A stretch of DNA of 64,000 bases from Phycisphaeraceae bacterium (GCA_019636675.1 JAHBXC010000005.1:1-64000), one strand, 5' to 3'. Counted from the stretch's first letter, positions 1-10,103 are shown. A program made the numbers and translations. The notes: generated by a model not told the origin, from the letters alone.

Positions 1-51
1 ACCGCCGTGAACGTGTCCGGGACCGTGACGTGCGATCCGCCGGACGAATGA
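1..51 (+). CDS. 3' end of a cut-off protein-coding gene (possible)
   Basis: The first frame stays open from the window edge to a TGA at 49-51 and would encode a tail reading AVNVSGTVTCDPPDE. Only 16 codons are visible, so no family can be named. The composition is less biased than the arginine-rich shadow frames around it, which is the only argument that it is coding. It would run towards the minus-strand RNA-binding gene. Confidence 0.3.
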   Translation, partial: TAVNVSGTVTCDPPDE

Positions 52-198
52 GCTGACGGTGCGGCGCTCACCGCGCGCGACCGGACGTCGCGCCGGGTCG
101 TCGCTCGCGCCGGGCGCCGCAGCGCGCGCCGGGTCGTGCCCGCGCCGGGCCCGCGAGCCCGGCCGTTCGTACCCACGGGAGCGAGCGCGGCCACAAAC

Positions 199-238
199 GA
201 CGACGAGGCGAAGCCGATACGGCCCCGCCTCGTGTCGT
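199..238 (-). terminator. possible terminator of the RRM gene
   Basis: Read on the minus strand, an imperfect stem of ACGAGGCG-type arms is followed by CGTTTGTGG, about 30 bases after the stop codon of the RRM gene. The T-run is weak, so termination is uncertain. The rest of 52-266 is GC-rich and shows nothing else I can support. Confidence 0.35.
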
Positions 239-266
239 GCAGCGAGCTACGTGAGGTCTGGCGAGC

Positions 267-635
267 TCACCAGCCGCGGTGACCGCCACGGCGCGGCCCA
301 CCGCCGCCCCCGCCGCCCCCACCACCGAAGCCGCCGCGACCGCCGCCGCCGCCGCCACCGAAGCCGCCACGGCCACCGCCGCCGCCGCCACCGGGAGCGC
401 GCTCACGGGCCTCGTTGACCACGAGCGGACGCCCGCCCATGTTGTGGCCGTTGAGGTTGGTCATGGCTTCCTGCGCGTTCTCGTCGGGCATCTCGACGAA
501 GCCGAAGCCTCGCGAACGCCCCGTCTCGCGATCCATGAGCACGGAGGCTGAGTTGACCTCTCCGTACTGCTCGAACAACTGACGCAACTCATCATCACCG
601 GTCGAATAGGGGAGGTTCCCCACATACAGGCGCAT
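267..635 (-). CDS. glycine-rich RRM RNA-binding protein
   Basis: This 122-residue cytoplasmic protein has one RNA recognition motif (about residues 1-78) followed by a glycine-rich tail. RNP2 is seen as LYVGNLPY near the start and RNP1 as RGFGFVEM near residue 45, the two strands that stack on RNA bases. The tail from about residue 82 has tandem RGGF units separated by runs of glycine. Bacterial proteins of this kind (cyanobacterial Rbp-like) bind single-stranded RNA and are often cold-regulated; that role is inferred from the family. The ATG at 635 begins directly at the RRM and is preceded by GGAG, so the start is secure. The gene stands alone, divergent from the next gene. Confidence 0.93.
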   Translation of the reverse strand: MRLYVGNLPYSTGDDELRQLFEQYGEVNSASVLMDRETGRSRGFGFVEMPDENAQEAMTNLNGHNMGGRPLVVNEARERAPGGGGGGGRGGFGGGGGGGRGGFGGGGGGGGGGPRRGGHRGW

Positions 636-840
636 TCGCGCACTCCAGACTTCCGAGACTACTTCAAACGCGCAGACGGGACCGCTCTCGGAACCAGTTC
701 ACTGCCAGCGCTGACTCCCTCGCCCGAACCACTCGGTGGAGGGATCTATCGAACGGCGATGATACCACCGTCGAGCCAGCCGCAGCGATGATCTTGCGGA
801 TTTCTCGACACTCGCCGCCCGCTTGTCCGTCTAACCCCCC

Positions 841-1308
841 GTGACCGATCCACAGGCCCCCAGCCACCCCTCAACCCAAACACGACCCGGACAACTCCGC
901 CCCGCCCGGGTCGCGCGCAAGGTCGTCGTCCTGAGCGTCGGGATCGTCATCCTCGCCGTGGGCGCCGCCATCTCCCCCCTTCCGGGACCGGGCTTTACGA
1001 TCCTCGGCCCCCTCGGGCTCGCGATCCTCGCCACCGAGTTCGCCTGGGCGAAACGCCTCCTCAAAAACTTCGACGACCGCACCGCCTTCCTCGACAAGCC
1101 CTGGCTCGCCTCCCCCTGGACGGTCGCCCTCCTCATCCCCCTCATCGCCGGGTTCTGGATCGCCGCCTACCTCGTCGCCAAGGCCAACCCCGAGCACGCC
1201 AGCACCACCTGGATGCTGTCGGGCCTCCTCTTCCTCCCCATCTCCGGCCTCGCGACCGTCATCGCCCTGACCGCCAGACGCCGCTGGCTCGCGCGAAAGA
1301 ACGCGTGA
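841..1308 (+). CDS. PGPGW-type small integral membrane protein
   Basis: This 155-residue protein has hydrophobic segments at about residues 28-60, 95-117 and 124-143. Its centre carries PGPGFTILGPLGLAILATEF followed by AWAKRLL, the hallmark of the putative transmembrane PGPGW family, whose function is unknown. The GTG start at 841 is the only reasonable start in this frame, and I see no clear Shine-Dalgarno sequence upstream. The C-terminus is basic (RRRWLARKNA), suggesting a cytoplasmic end. The 205 bases before it (636-840) hold no gene I can support. Confidence 0.8.
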   Translation: MTDPQAPSHPSTQTRPGQLRPARVARKVVVLSVGIVILAVGAAISPLPGPGFTILGPLGLAILATEFAWAKRLLKNFDDRTAFLDKPWLASPWTVALLIPLIAGFWIAAYLVAKANPEHASTTWMLSGLLFLPISGLATVIALTARRRWLARKNA

Positions 1309-1313
1309 TCTGA

Positions 1314-1355
1314 CCCCCCTCCCGCTCGCGGGAGGGGCAGGGGGAGGGTCTTCTC
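1314..1355 (-). repeat. dispersed GC-rich palindromic element, copy 1
   Basis: Read on the minus strand this begins GAAGACCCTCCCCCTGCCCC and ends in the palindrome CCCTCCCGCGAGCGGGAGGG. It lies just after the stop of the PGPGW gene. Very similar copies are at 4669-4708, 24608-24646 and, inside mutL, 61697-61742. Confidence 0.75.
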
Positions 1356-1422
1356 ACCCGCGCCCTCCGCGCGTTGAACATCCCTCTTGCTTCCCCCTCC
1401 CCACCCCCCTTCCATTCCCCCC

Positions 1423-2505
1423 GTGGACATCCTCTGCAACCCGTTCGCCCTCGTCGGCGGCTTCGACCAGCACCCCTCGCTGCTCTGGGCCTACGCCGGC
1501 TTCCTCGCGCTCATCGCCGTCTTCCTCGCCCTCGACCTGGGCGTCTTCCACCGGCACGCCCATGTCGTCTCCTTCAAAGAGGCCGCGGTCTGGACCACCG
1601 TCTGGATCACCTGCGCGCTGCTCTTCAATGTCGGCGTCTACTTCCTCTACACCCACCATGTCTTCGACCTGGGGCTCGATGTCCCCGTGCTCGGCAGGCC
1701 CGGCGTCACCGAGACGCTCGACGGCGCCCGGGCCGCCAAACTCTTCTTCACCGGCTATGTCATCGAGAAATCGCTCTCGCTCGACAATGTGTTCGTCATC
1801 GCCGTCGTCTTCGCGTCGCTGGGCATCCCGCGCGAATACCAGCACCGCGTGCTGTTCTGGGGCATCCTCGGCGCGATCGTCTTCCGCGCGATCATGATCT
1901 TCGTGGGCGCCGCCCTCGTCGCGCGCTTCGCGTGGATCTCCTACCTCTTCGGCGCGATCCTCATCGGCACCGCCATCAAGATGGCCCTCGTCCGGTCAGA
2001 CGCGCACGACCCCTCCACCAGCGTCGTCGTCCGGCTCTTCAAGAAGTTCTTCCCCCTCTCCGACCGCGTCGACGGCCAGCGCTTCTTCACCCACGAAAAC
2101 GGCAAGCGCTTCGCCACCCCCCTGCTCCTCGCCCTCGTCCTCGTCGAGTTCACCGATGTGCTCTTCGCGATCGACTCGATCCCCGCGATCTTCGCGATCA
2201 CCGCCGACCCGTTCCTCGTCCTCACCAGCAACATCTTCGCGATCCTGGGCCTCCGCGCCCTCTACTTCTGCCTGGCCGCGGCCATCACCTCGTTCCGCTA
2301 CCTCAAGCCCGCCCTCGTGGTCGTGCTCCTCTTCGTGGGCGTCAAGATGATGCTGGTCCACACCGCATGGAAGATCCCCACCGATGTCTCGCTGGGCGTG
2401 ATCCTGGGCACCCTGGCCGTCGGGGTGGCGGCGTCGCTGCTGCTGCGGAGAGACGAGAAGACGGGGGATGTGGGGGTGGGGGATGTGGAGGACATGCTAA
2501 AATAA
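1423..2505 (+). CDS. TerC-family integral membrane protein
   Basis: This polytopic membrane protein of about 360 residues belongs to the TerC/Alx family, implicated in tellurite resistance, pH response and metal (manganese) homeostasis. The family signatures are plain: SLDNVFVIAVVFASLGIP in the first half and FTDVLFAIDSIPAIFAITAD followed by PFLVLTSNIFAILGLRALYF in the second, with the buried acidic residues seen in metal-handling members. At least seven hydrophobic segments are visible. The frame is open from a TTG at 1387, but that adds a proline-rich leader (PPPHPPSIPP) unlike the family, so I chose the GTG at 1423. The gene ends nine bases inside the convergent gene on the other strand. 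Confidence 0.9.
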   Translation: MDILCNPFALVGGFDQHPSLLWAYAGFLALIAVFLALDLGVFHRHAHVVSFKEAAVWTTVWITCALLFNVGVYFLYTHHVFDLGLDVPVLGRPGVTETLDGARAAKLFFTGYVIEKSLSLDNVFVIAVVFASLGIPREYQHRVLFWGILGAIVFRAIMIFVGAALVARFAWISYLFGAILIGTAIKMALVRSDAHDPSTSVVVRLFKKFFPLSDRVDGQRFFTHENGKRFATPLLLALVLVEFTDVLFAIDSIPAIFAITADPFLVLTSNIFAILGLRALYFCLAAAITSFRYLKPALVVVLLFVGVKMMLVHTAWKIPTDVSLGVILGTLAVGVAASLLLRRDEKTGDVGVGDVEDMLK

Positions 2506-3330
2506 CCGCACGAGCGCACCAGCAATCAAACTCGCAACAATCCCGAGACCCAAGCCGGAAAAAAGCCACGCCCTAATCTGCGCACGCTTCGCGATTCGAT
2601 GAATTTCTCTACCCCAGACAAACACATTTCTGGGAAACAGGAATTTGATTGCAATCGCGGCAAGACTTGCAGCAGGGGCCGAAGCGATTATGAACAAGAT
2701 AAACAATAATGACGACCATCCGTACAACCGGGATCCTCTAATGTTAAGATGATAGATGCGATCATCAATCATTGCCTCAATCATGCGATGATGATCCCCC
2801 GCTTCGCGGGCCGACAGGAGCGATTGCACAATTACATCAACCTCGCCACGAACCATTCGAACTGCAAGCGAACCCAACAAAAGCACCATAAATGCAAGGA
2901 ATCCTATGCCAATAAACACCCGGATTCCAAATTGCGTCGCGGCCGGGGGCCACCATGATATAATGTCCCGTTCAAGATAATCCGTGACTCGTCTAAGCAA
3001 TGATTCAAGCTCAGCACGATGCTTGCCCTCGACCATCACACGAACCCCCGACACGGACCCAAGACTGATCTCAAACTTGGTGCCACCATCCATAGTCGCT
3101 AGCAATTCGATCTTCGTGATCCGGTCCGCGTTCCCGTTTTCAAGCCCAACAACATCGACTGCTTCGCCAAATTCAACAACACTATCATTCGCAAGATGAA
3201 CACGATACTTTAATTCGTCCCCCGTGCCAAGATCGTCGCGAAAGAATTGATCAATCTTCTTGATCGCCTCGGCGTCGAGCCGAAATCCTCTCGAATACTT
3301 GCGCTCAAAATGTATACTTGTAGCCGCCAT
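2497..3330 (-). CDS. unknown membrane protein, third gene of the MNT cluster
   Basis: I do not recognise this 277-residue protein. The first 130 residues look soluble (FERKYSRGFRLDAEAIKKID and onward), followed by hydrophobic segments near residues 138-160, 203-240 and 255-277. The start is fixed by a textbook Shine-Dalgarno AAAGGAGG at 3339-3346, eight bases before the ATG at 3330, although the frame is open further upstream. Base composition is clearly AT-richer than neighbouring genes, suggesting acquisition by transfer. It follows the 286-residue membrane protein gene by 88 bases in the same direction, so co-transcription is likely. The partly amphipathic region between the membrane segments may be a cytoplasmic loop. 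Function unknown. Confidence 0.75.
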   Translation of the reverse strand: MAATSIHFERKYSRGFRLDAEAIKKIDQFFRDDLGTGDELKYRVHLANDSVVEFGEAVDVVGLENGNADRITKIELLATMDGGTKFEISLGSVSGVRVMVEGKHRAELESLLRRVTDYLERDIISWWPPAATQFGIRVFIGIGFLAFMVLLLGSLAVRMVRGEVDVIVQSLLSAREAGDHHRMIEAMIDDRIYHLNIRGSRLYGWSSLLFILFIIASAPAASLAAIAIKFLFPRNVFVWGREIHRIAKRAQIRAWLFSGLGLGIVASLIAGALVRLF

Positions 3331-3418
3331 TGCAACCGCCTCCTTTGTAGTGAGCAGGCTTAGGGGGGGTCCTCGCCACCCAACTCGTCTGCCTGCCAAC
3401 ATATCAGGCCAAGACGGG

Positions 3419-4279
3419 TCAGGATTTTGCGTCCATGTATGACCCAACCAGTCGACCAATCACATGGGCTATAAGCGCCCCGGCAAACAAGGCCCCTAGC
3501 ATTCCAACGAGTTTCAGCCCGGCACGGTACGCCTCAAGCTGGCGAATGCTCGATGCCGGAGCAAGGATCTCCACTCGGTTTTCCGCGACAACCTCGTCCG
3601 AGTTGACGAATACAATCGGTTTCACGCTGCTCAACAAACGGACCGACCACGCTGAACGCATCCAAGCATTTAGTCGAAATGCTTCTCCCGGCCGGAGATC
3701 GCCAAGTGAAATACGCTGATCTTTATCGACCGAGACGGGATCTTTCTGATGTCCATAAATGTAAGCCGGTGATTCGAAGATGATGCCTACATTGGACAAC
3801 TTCTCCTTGCCGGTGTTGGTGATTACAACAGACGCTGCCTGGTATGTTCCATCTACACCCCTGAGTGCCGCAAGTTCTTTTTTAGTTCGCACCAGCCTCG
3901 CCAATATCATCAAATTATCCTGATTTTCGGGAAGAACTCCTCGCTTGGCGAACTCAATCCTCAGGTCATCGTCGTCGGCGTCGACGAGAGAGAAGGATGC
4001 TTCAAGAGTAGAATCTGTACCGCCGGCTTTGTTGCCAAGGGCATTCGCGATATCAAGAATACTTTTCTGCGCGCGATGATCCGAAACAATGTCCATATAA
4101 CTGCCGACGGCCGGGGGGATGTCGAATGTGGCGGTCGAGACGCGAGCCTCCATCCTGTGTCGTGGCGTTGACCACAGCCCAGAGATCGCGGGCCCTAGAG
4201 CCAATAGCGCAACCCCCGCAATTATACTTGCAAGTACCATAACGCCAAGGTCTGAGACGAGTCGTCCCTGAGTTTTCAA
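3419..4279 (-). CDS. unknown membrane protein with large extracytoplasmic domain
   Basis: This 286-residue protein has an N-terminal hydrophobic segment (about residues 12-34, LGVMVLASIIAGVALLAL), a soluble domain of about 210 residues and a second hydrophobic segment near the C-terminus (about 255-277). That arrangement suggests a bitopic protein with most of its mass outside the cytoplasm. The start is a TTG at 4277-4279 overlapping the TGA of the nucleotidyltransferase gene, with GAGG about nine bases upstream, a layout typical of translational coupling. A later ATG at 4240 is possible but would remove part of the first membrane segment. Codon use is AT-richer than the surroundings. No family was recognised. 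Confidence 0.75.
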   Translation of the reverse strand: MKTQGRLVSDLGVMVLASIIAGVALLALGPAISGLWSTPRHRMEARVSTATFDIPPAVGSYMDIVSDHRAQKSILDIANALGNKAGGTDSTLEASFSLVDADDDDLRIEFAKRGVLPENQDNLMILARLVRTKKELAALRGVDGTYQAASVVITNTGKEKLSNVGIIFESPAYIYGHQKDPVSVDKDQRISLGDLRPGEAFRLNAWMRSAWSVRLLSSVKPIVFVNSDEVVAENRVEILAPASSIRQLEAYRAGLKLVGMLGALFAGALIAHVIGRLVGSYMDAKS

Positions 4280-4635
4280 TGTAATACCCCTCGCTGTAGA
4301 TAATAGTCGTCTATGTGAGCCTCCGCAGCATACAGCGCCCTCTTCTGCCTCTCAACCTCGGCTAGGAAGTACGGGTTCTCGCTCGCACCCACCTCGACCA
4401 CCTCGACGCGCCGCCCGGCGAAGATCGTCTCCAGCGCGCGCATGAGCCCGAAGTACTCGCCGTCGAAGCCCCGCTTCACGCCCGCCTCGAACTCCACCAG
4501 AAAGTCCAGATCGCTCGTCGCCGGGTCGAACTCGCCCGTGGCCGCCGAGCCGAACAGCCACAGGTTCCGTACCCGGTGCCTCTCGCACGCGGCCCGGGTC
4601 TCCGCCAGCTTCTCGGTGACAACCTGCGCGATCAT
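4276..4635 (-). CDS. MNT-type minimal nucleotidyltransferase
   Basis: This 119-residue protein has the nucleotidyltransferase fold signature LFGSAATGEFDPATSDLDFL at residues 27-46. G29/S30 and the metal-binding pair D42 and D44 are visible, with a possible third acidic residue in RRVEVVEV near residue 78. Proteins of this size (MntA-like) transfer AMP to partners; many pair with a HEPN protein as toxin-antitoxin modules. No HEPN gene is adjacent here. The next gene downstream is a two-segment membrane protein whose TTG start overlaps this stop by four bases, so the partnership, if any, is unusual. It is the first gene of a three-gene minus-strand cluster and is itself GC-rich, unlike the two genes after it. 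Confidence 0.85.
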   Translation of the reverse strand: MIAQVVTEKLAETRAACERHRVRNLWLFGSAATGEFDPATSDLDFLVEFEAGVKRGFDGEYFGLMRALETIFAGRRVEVVEVGASENPYFLAEVERQKRALYAAEAHIDDYYLQRGVLH

Positions 4636-4668
4636 GGGATCACCTTAGCACAAGCCCCCCTCGGGGAA

Positions 4669-4708
4669 GAAGACCCTCCCCCTGCCCCCTCCCGCGAGCG
4701 GGAGGGGG
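4669..4708 (+). repeat. dispersed GC-rich palindromic element, copy 2
   Basis: This is the same element as at 1314-1355, in direct orientation. GAAGACCCTCCCCCTGCCCC is followed by the hairpin arms CCTCCCGC and GCGGGAGG. It lies between the nucleotidyltransferase start and the end of the mutase gene. Confidence 0.75.
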
Positions 4709-4734
4709 TCCAGATTGGCCCCGCCTCCCTTCTT

Positions 4735-4789
4735 CTCCGGGCCTCTTCTCCCCCCTGCTCCCTACTCCCCGCTCCCTACTCCCTTCCGC
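4735..4789 (-). repeat. G-run tract abutting the mutase stop codon
   Basis: On the minus strand the sequence directly after the mutase stop repeats the unit GGGAGTAGGGAGC several times. Similar tracts follow the stop codons of odhB, smpB and the DUF4114-like gene. Four or more G-runs with short loops could form a G-quadruplex in the 3' end of the transcript; this is an inference from sequence only. Confidence 0.5.
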
Positions 4790-6505
<1,716 letters not shown>

Positions 6506-6597
6506 GGCGTAGTTTAGACGGGGTGGGCGGGGCGCCGGGCGCGGGACGGCAGGGCTCCGAGGGAAGCGCATGTCCGGTGGAACGAGGGGGTTTGGGC

Positions 6598-6633
6598 AAA
6601 AAGACACGCGGGCCCCTCTCGGAGCCCGCGTGT
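6598..6633 (-). terminator. Rho-independent terminator of the exported protein gene at 6663
   Basis: A perfect ten-base stem (ACACGCGGGC with GCCCGCGTGT) is followed on the minus strand by CTTTTTG. It lies 30 bases past the stop codon. A weaker T-rich tail (TTTCATTT) on the plus side suggests it might act in both directions. Confidence 0.8.
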
Positions 6634-6662
6634 TTCATTTCAGGATCGTGATCAGTGTTCAC

Positions 6663-7466
6663 TCAGCGACGGCGGCGCGCGCCGACGAGCATGAGCCCGG
6701 CGCCGCCCATCAGGCCGGCGAGGGGGGCGGGGATGACCGCCCCTTCGAGCTCGAAGTTGGCGTGGTAGGTCTCGCCGCCGAAGAAGCTGACATTGATGTT
6801 GTCGGCGTAACCGAGGAAGTCGTTGTCCCAGCCGGAGCCGGCCTGGATAGACATCCCGACGACGACGCTGTCGGCGCTGAGGAGGGGGCTGCCGCCGAAG
6901 GTGGCGCCGTTGACCCAGTCCTCGAGGGTGACGCCGAACTGCTCGACGGCGCCGCCGGTGCGGAACATCCAGAAGTTGCCGGCGGTGGCGTCAACGGTGA
7001 CCCACGAGTCGATGGGGACGCCGGGGCCGTTGCTCGGGTAGCCGTTGTAGGCGGCTTCCCACTTGAGGGTGACGCCCTGGCTGCCGTCGGCACTGCGCAC
7101 GGCGAACTCAAGGGCCGGGGCGCGGAAGCCGGCGGTGGTCGTCGACGAGTCGACGAGGAAGTCGAACGAGATGCTGCCGGCGGCGAGCTGGCCCAGGGTG
7201 CCGAGGAAGGGCCCGGTCTGGAAGCGCGTCGAGCCGAAGGTGGCGGCGGCCTTGTCGCCCGACGCGCCGGTGCGCAGCTCGAGCGAGCCGTTGCCCGAGC
7301 GGGGGCGTGCGCCGGAGATCGTGGCGGAGCCATTGCCAGCGGTGCCCCACGCCGACCACCCGCCGGTGGTGCCGAGGTTGCTGATGTCCAGGTTGGTCAC
7401 GTTGGCGGCCAGCGCAGACGCGCCGACCGTCGCGGCGAGAGCCGCGGCTGCAATCGTCATCTTCAT
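6663..7466 (-). CDS. exported protein with PEP-CTERM-like anchor
   Basis: This 267-residue protein has a signal peptide (MTIAAAALAATVGASALAA) and ends in VIPAPLAGLMGGAGLMLVGA followed by RRRR. That is a proline motif, a membrane segment and a basic tail, as in PEP-CTERM/exosortase-sorted proteins. The body is a beta-rich domain with WSAWGTAGNGSATISG near the N-terminus and SFDFLVDSSTTT in the middle, resembling the jellyroll-like bodies common in these proteins. No enzymatic motif was recognised. Three in-frame ATGs lie at 7469, 7466 and 7460; the second has the best spacing (five bases) from GGAG. A strong terminator follows. It probably sits on the cell surface. Confidence 0.85.
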   Translation of the reverse strand: MKMTIAAAALAATVGASALAANVTNLDISNLGTTGGWSAWGTAGNGSATISGARPRSGNGSLELRTGASGDKAAATFGSTRFQTGPFLGTLGQLAAGSISFDFLVDSSTTTAGFRAPALEFAVRSADGSQGVTLKWEAAYNGYPSNGPGVPIDSWVTVDATAGNFWMFRTGGAVEQFGVTLEDWVNGATFGGSPLLSADSVVVGMSIQAGSGWDNDFLGYADNINVSFFGGETYHANFELEGAVIPAPLAGLMGGAGLMLVGARRRR

Positions 7467-7701
7467 CATCTCTCTCCTCGTTCCAGTGAGCACCCGGACG
7501 GACCCTTCACACAAGTCCGCCGGGAGACCGAAGATAGCAACACCCGAACCGGGGTCAATGGTTTTCCCGAAGAGGCAGGCAAAACACCCGGGATTGCCTC
7601 CGCCCGCACTCGCCAGACTGCGCAGGTTCACGCGCCGGCCCGGTTTGTGTCGCCCTCCGGTTCCGGCGACAATCCGGAACGATGATCTGGAACCCGCGCC
7701 C

Positions 7702-9696
7702 GTGAGCGACACGAATCACCGTCTGACCCTGATTTCCCCGGCGCGGATCGCGCTGATCTACGCCCTGTTCGCGGTGCTGTGGATCCTGCTGTCCGACCGG
7801 GCGTTGCACGTGATGGGGCTCGAGCCGGAACGCTCGAGCCGCATTCAGACGGTCAAGGGCGTTGTGTTCGTGCTCGGGTCGGCGGTTCTGCTGTTCGTGC
7901 TCACGCGCGCCGCGACCGGGCAGGCCCGGCGCGCCGAGCGCCTCGCGCAGGAGCACGACGAGCGGTACCGCGGGCTGGTGGAGACCTCTCCCGACGGGGT
8001 GTTCATCAGTTCGGACCGCAAGATCGTGTTCGTGAACCCAGCGTTTGCGCGGATGCTCGGCGCCGCCACCCCCGACGACCTCCTCGGGCGCGATGTCCTC
8101 TCGTTCATCCATCCCGACTATCACGAGATCGTGCGCGATCGGATCAGGCGACTGTACGAGAATCACGAGGCTGTTCCTCTGATCCAGGAACGCTTCCAGC
8201 ACGCCGACGGGAGCTGGGTCCCGGTGGAAATCGCCGCGAGCCCCTTCACCTACGAGGGCCGGCCCGCTGCGCAGGTCGTGGTGCGCGATGTCTCGGAGCG
8301 CGCCCGCGCCGAACGCGCTCTGCGCGAGAGCGAGCATCGCTTCCGCAAGATGGCCGCCAACATCCCCGGCGCGATCTTTCGGTACATCCTCGCCCCCGAC
8401 GGGACGGATCGGCTCGACTACATGAGCCCAGGGTGCCTCGCGATCTGGGAGGCCGATGCGGAGGAGATCGGCAAGAGCGCCTCCCTGCTGTGGGAGGTGA
8501 TCGACGCGGACTATGTCGAAGGGATGAAGGAGTCGGTCGAGTTGTCGGCGACCACCGGCCAGCCCTGGTCGTTCGCGTGGCGCATCACGACGCGAGCGGG
8601 GACGCGCAAGTGGCTTCAGGGATTCGGGCATCCCGAGCGATTCCCCGACGGTTCCGTCGTGTGGGACAGCGTGATCTTCGATATCACCGAGAACAAGCAG
8701 GCGCAGGAAGCGATGCACGCGGCGGAGCGCCGGCTGAACTTCGTGCTGCAGAACAGCACAGACGGCTTCCTGATCATCGATTCCCGGTTCCTCATCCGCA
8801 CCGCGAACCCCGCCTTCGACCGCATGGTCGGGCAGCCGGCGGGTTCGTCGGTTGGGAAAGGCCTTTTCGAGGTGCTGCCCAAGTCCGTCGATTCGATGTG
8901 GAAACGACTCTTTCAAGCCGTGATCGAGACGGGCAAGGCAGAGCGGGTCGAGAGTTACTGCGAAGTGCTCGAGAAATGGTTCGACGCTCGCGTCAGCCCC
9001 GCGCAGGACGGGTTGGCCATCTTCCTCAGCGACATCACCGATCGCAAACGCGCCGAGCAGCGCCAGCAGCTGATGATGCGCGAGCTCGACCATCGCGTGA
9101 AGAACAACCTCGCGGCGGTCCTCGCGATCACCGAGAGCTCGCTGCGCGACGCCGACTCGCTCGATCAGTTCTCCAAGTCCTTCGTCGGGCGCATCCGCGC
9201 CATGGCCGCCATGCACTCCCTGCTCGCGGAGCAGCGCTGGGAGGGCGTGGGGCTCCTCAGCATGCTCCACAAGGTCGTCGCTCCGTACGCGACCGACCAT
9301 TCTCCCAACCGGATCTCGATGACCGGGCCCGATCTGCTGCTGCCCAGCAACGCCGCCCCGGCGATCTGCATGACCGTCCACGAGCTCGCCACCAACGCCG
9401 CCAAGCACGGGGCGCTCTCCTCGGAACACGGGCGCGTCGAGATCGCCTGGGAATTCGACCCGAACTCACGCGATTTCCGCTTCCGCTGGGCCGAGCGGGC
9501 CGGGCCCCCGGTCCCCGAGAACATCGAGCCCGGCTTCGGCATGGACCTCCTCCAAGGCGTCGTCCCCTACGAGCTCGACGGCGAGACCACCGTCCGCTTT
9601 ACACGCGAGGGACTCGAAGCGACAATCTTCGTACCAGGCGCCTCGATGCGCGCGGCGGCAGTGATCTCGCACCCAACGCCGGAGGCATCGAGCTAA
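7702..9696 (+). CDS. membrane PAS sensor kinase of the HWE/HisKA_2 type
   Basis: Starting at GTG 7702 this is a 664-residue sensor. It has two N-terminal membrane segments (about 15-30 and 51-69) with a short loop, then three PAS domains (about 92-205, 215-335 and 345-455). The kinase has the unusual H-box RELDHRVKNNLAAVLAI (H464) and the N-box HELATNAAKHGALS (N565) of HWE/HisKA_2 kinases. These phosphorylate response regulators, often single-domain ones, in stress or light signalling. The frame is open far upstream, but the GTG precedes the first hydrophobic segment and upstream residues overlap a divergent gene. A single-domain response regulator starts two bases after its stop, so the pair is almost certainly one operon and one pathway. 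Confidence 0.9.
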   Translation: MSDTNHRLTLISPARIALIYALFAVLWILLSDRALHVMGLEPERSSRIQTVKGVVFVLGSAVLLFVLTRAATGQARRAERLAQEHDERYRGLVETSPDGVFISSDRKIVFVNPAFARMLGAATPDDLLGRDVLSFIHPDYHEIVRDRIRRLYENHEAVPLIQERFQHADGSWVPVEIAASPFTYEGRPAAQVVVRDVSERARAERALRESEHRFRKMAANIPGAIFRYILAPDGTDRLDYMSPGCLAIWEADAEEIGKSASLLWEVIDADYVEGMKESVELSATTGQPWSFAWRITTRAGTRKWLQGFGHPERFPDGSVVWDSVIFDITENKQAQEAMHAAERRLNFVLQNSTDGFLIIDSRFLIRTANPAFDRMVGQPAGSSVGKGLFEVLPKSVDSMWKRLFQAVIETGKAERVESYCEVLEKWFDARVSPAQDGLAIFLSDITDRKRAEQRQQLMMRELDHRVKNNLAAVLAITESSLRDADSLDQFSKSFVGRIRAMAAMHSLLAEQRWEGVGLLSMLHKVVAPYATDHSPNRISMTGPDLLLPSNAAPAICMTVHELATNAAKHGALSSEHGRVEIAWEFDPNSRDFRFRWAERAGPPVPENIEPGFGMDLLQGVVPYELDGETTVRFTREGLEATIFVPGASMRAAAVISHPTPEASS

Positions 9697-9698
9697 CC

Positions 9699-10094
9699 AT
9701 GGCCTGCTTCAGCATCGAACAACTCAACCCCCTCCGAGGCATGCGACTCCTCCTCGTCGAGGACGACTTCCTCATCGCCCAGTCCATCAAGAGGATGCTC
9801 GAGGACTTCGGCTGCGAGGTCGTCGGCCCCGTCCCCTCCCTCGACGAAGCCACGCGCATCGCCTCGTCCCCCGAGGTCGAGGGCGCCGTGCTCGATGTCA
9901 ACATCAAGGGGGGCAACTCCGGAGTGATCGCCCGCGCCCTCGAGCGGCGCGGCGCCCCCTACCTCTTCATCACCGGGTACACCAGCCCGCCGCTCAACGA
10001 GGTCGATCTGCTCGACCGCACGCGCTTGCTCAAGCCCATCGACCAGAACACGCTGCGATCGGCCCTGCTCACCGAGTTCTTCCCCGAGAACTGA
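9699..10094 (+). CDS. single-domain response regulator
   Basis: This is a 131-residue receiver domain without an output domain. The acidic pocket (LVEDD, residues 19-23), the phospho-acceptor D66 (AVLDVNIKGG), the switch threonine T92 (FITGY) and K112 (LLKPID) are all present. It follows the HWE kinase gene with a two-base gap and is probably its direct phosphorylation target. With no DNA-binding or enzyme domain it must act through protein contacts or as a phosphate sink. The ATG at 9699 is the natural start; a GGAGG lies 13 bases upstream inside the kinase gene. Confidence 0.92.
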   Translation: MACFSIEQLNPLRGMRLLLVEDDFLIAQSIKRMLEDFGCEVVGPVPSLDEATRIASSPEVEGAVLDVNIKGGNSGVIARALERRGAPYLFITGYTSPPLNEVDLLDRTRLLKPIDQNTLRSALLTEFFPEN

Positions 10095-10103
10095 GCGGAG
10101 CGA

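Noticed and set aside
267-420. GC-rich triplet repeats read as a non-coding satellite
   Set aside because: They encode the glycine-rich tail of the RRM protein on the minus strand.
1387-1422. Earlier TTG start for the TerC-like gene
   Set aside because: It would add a Pro/His leader not seen in the family; GTG at 1423 fits better.
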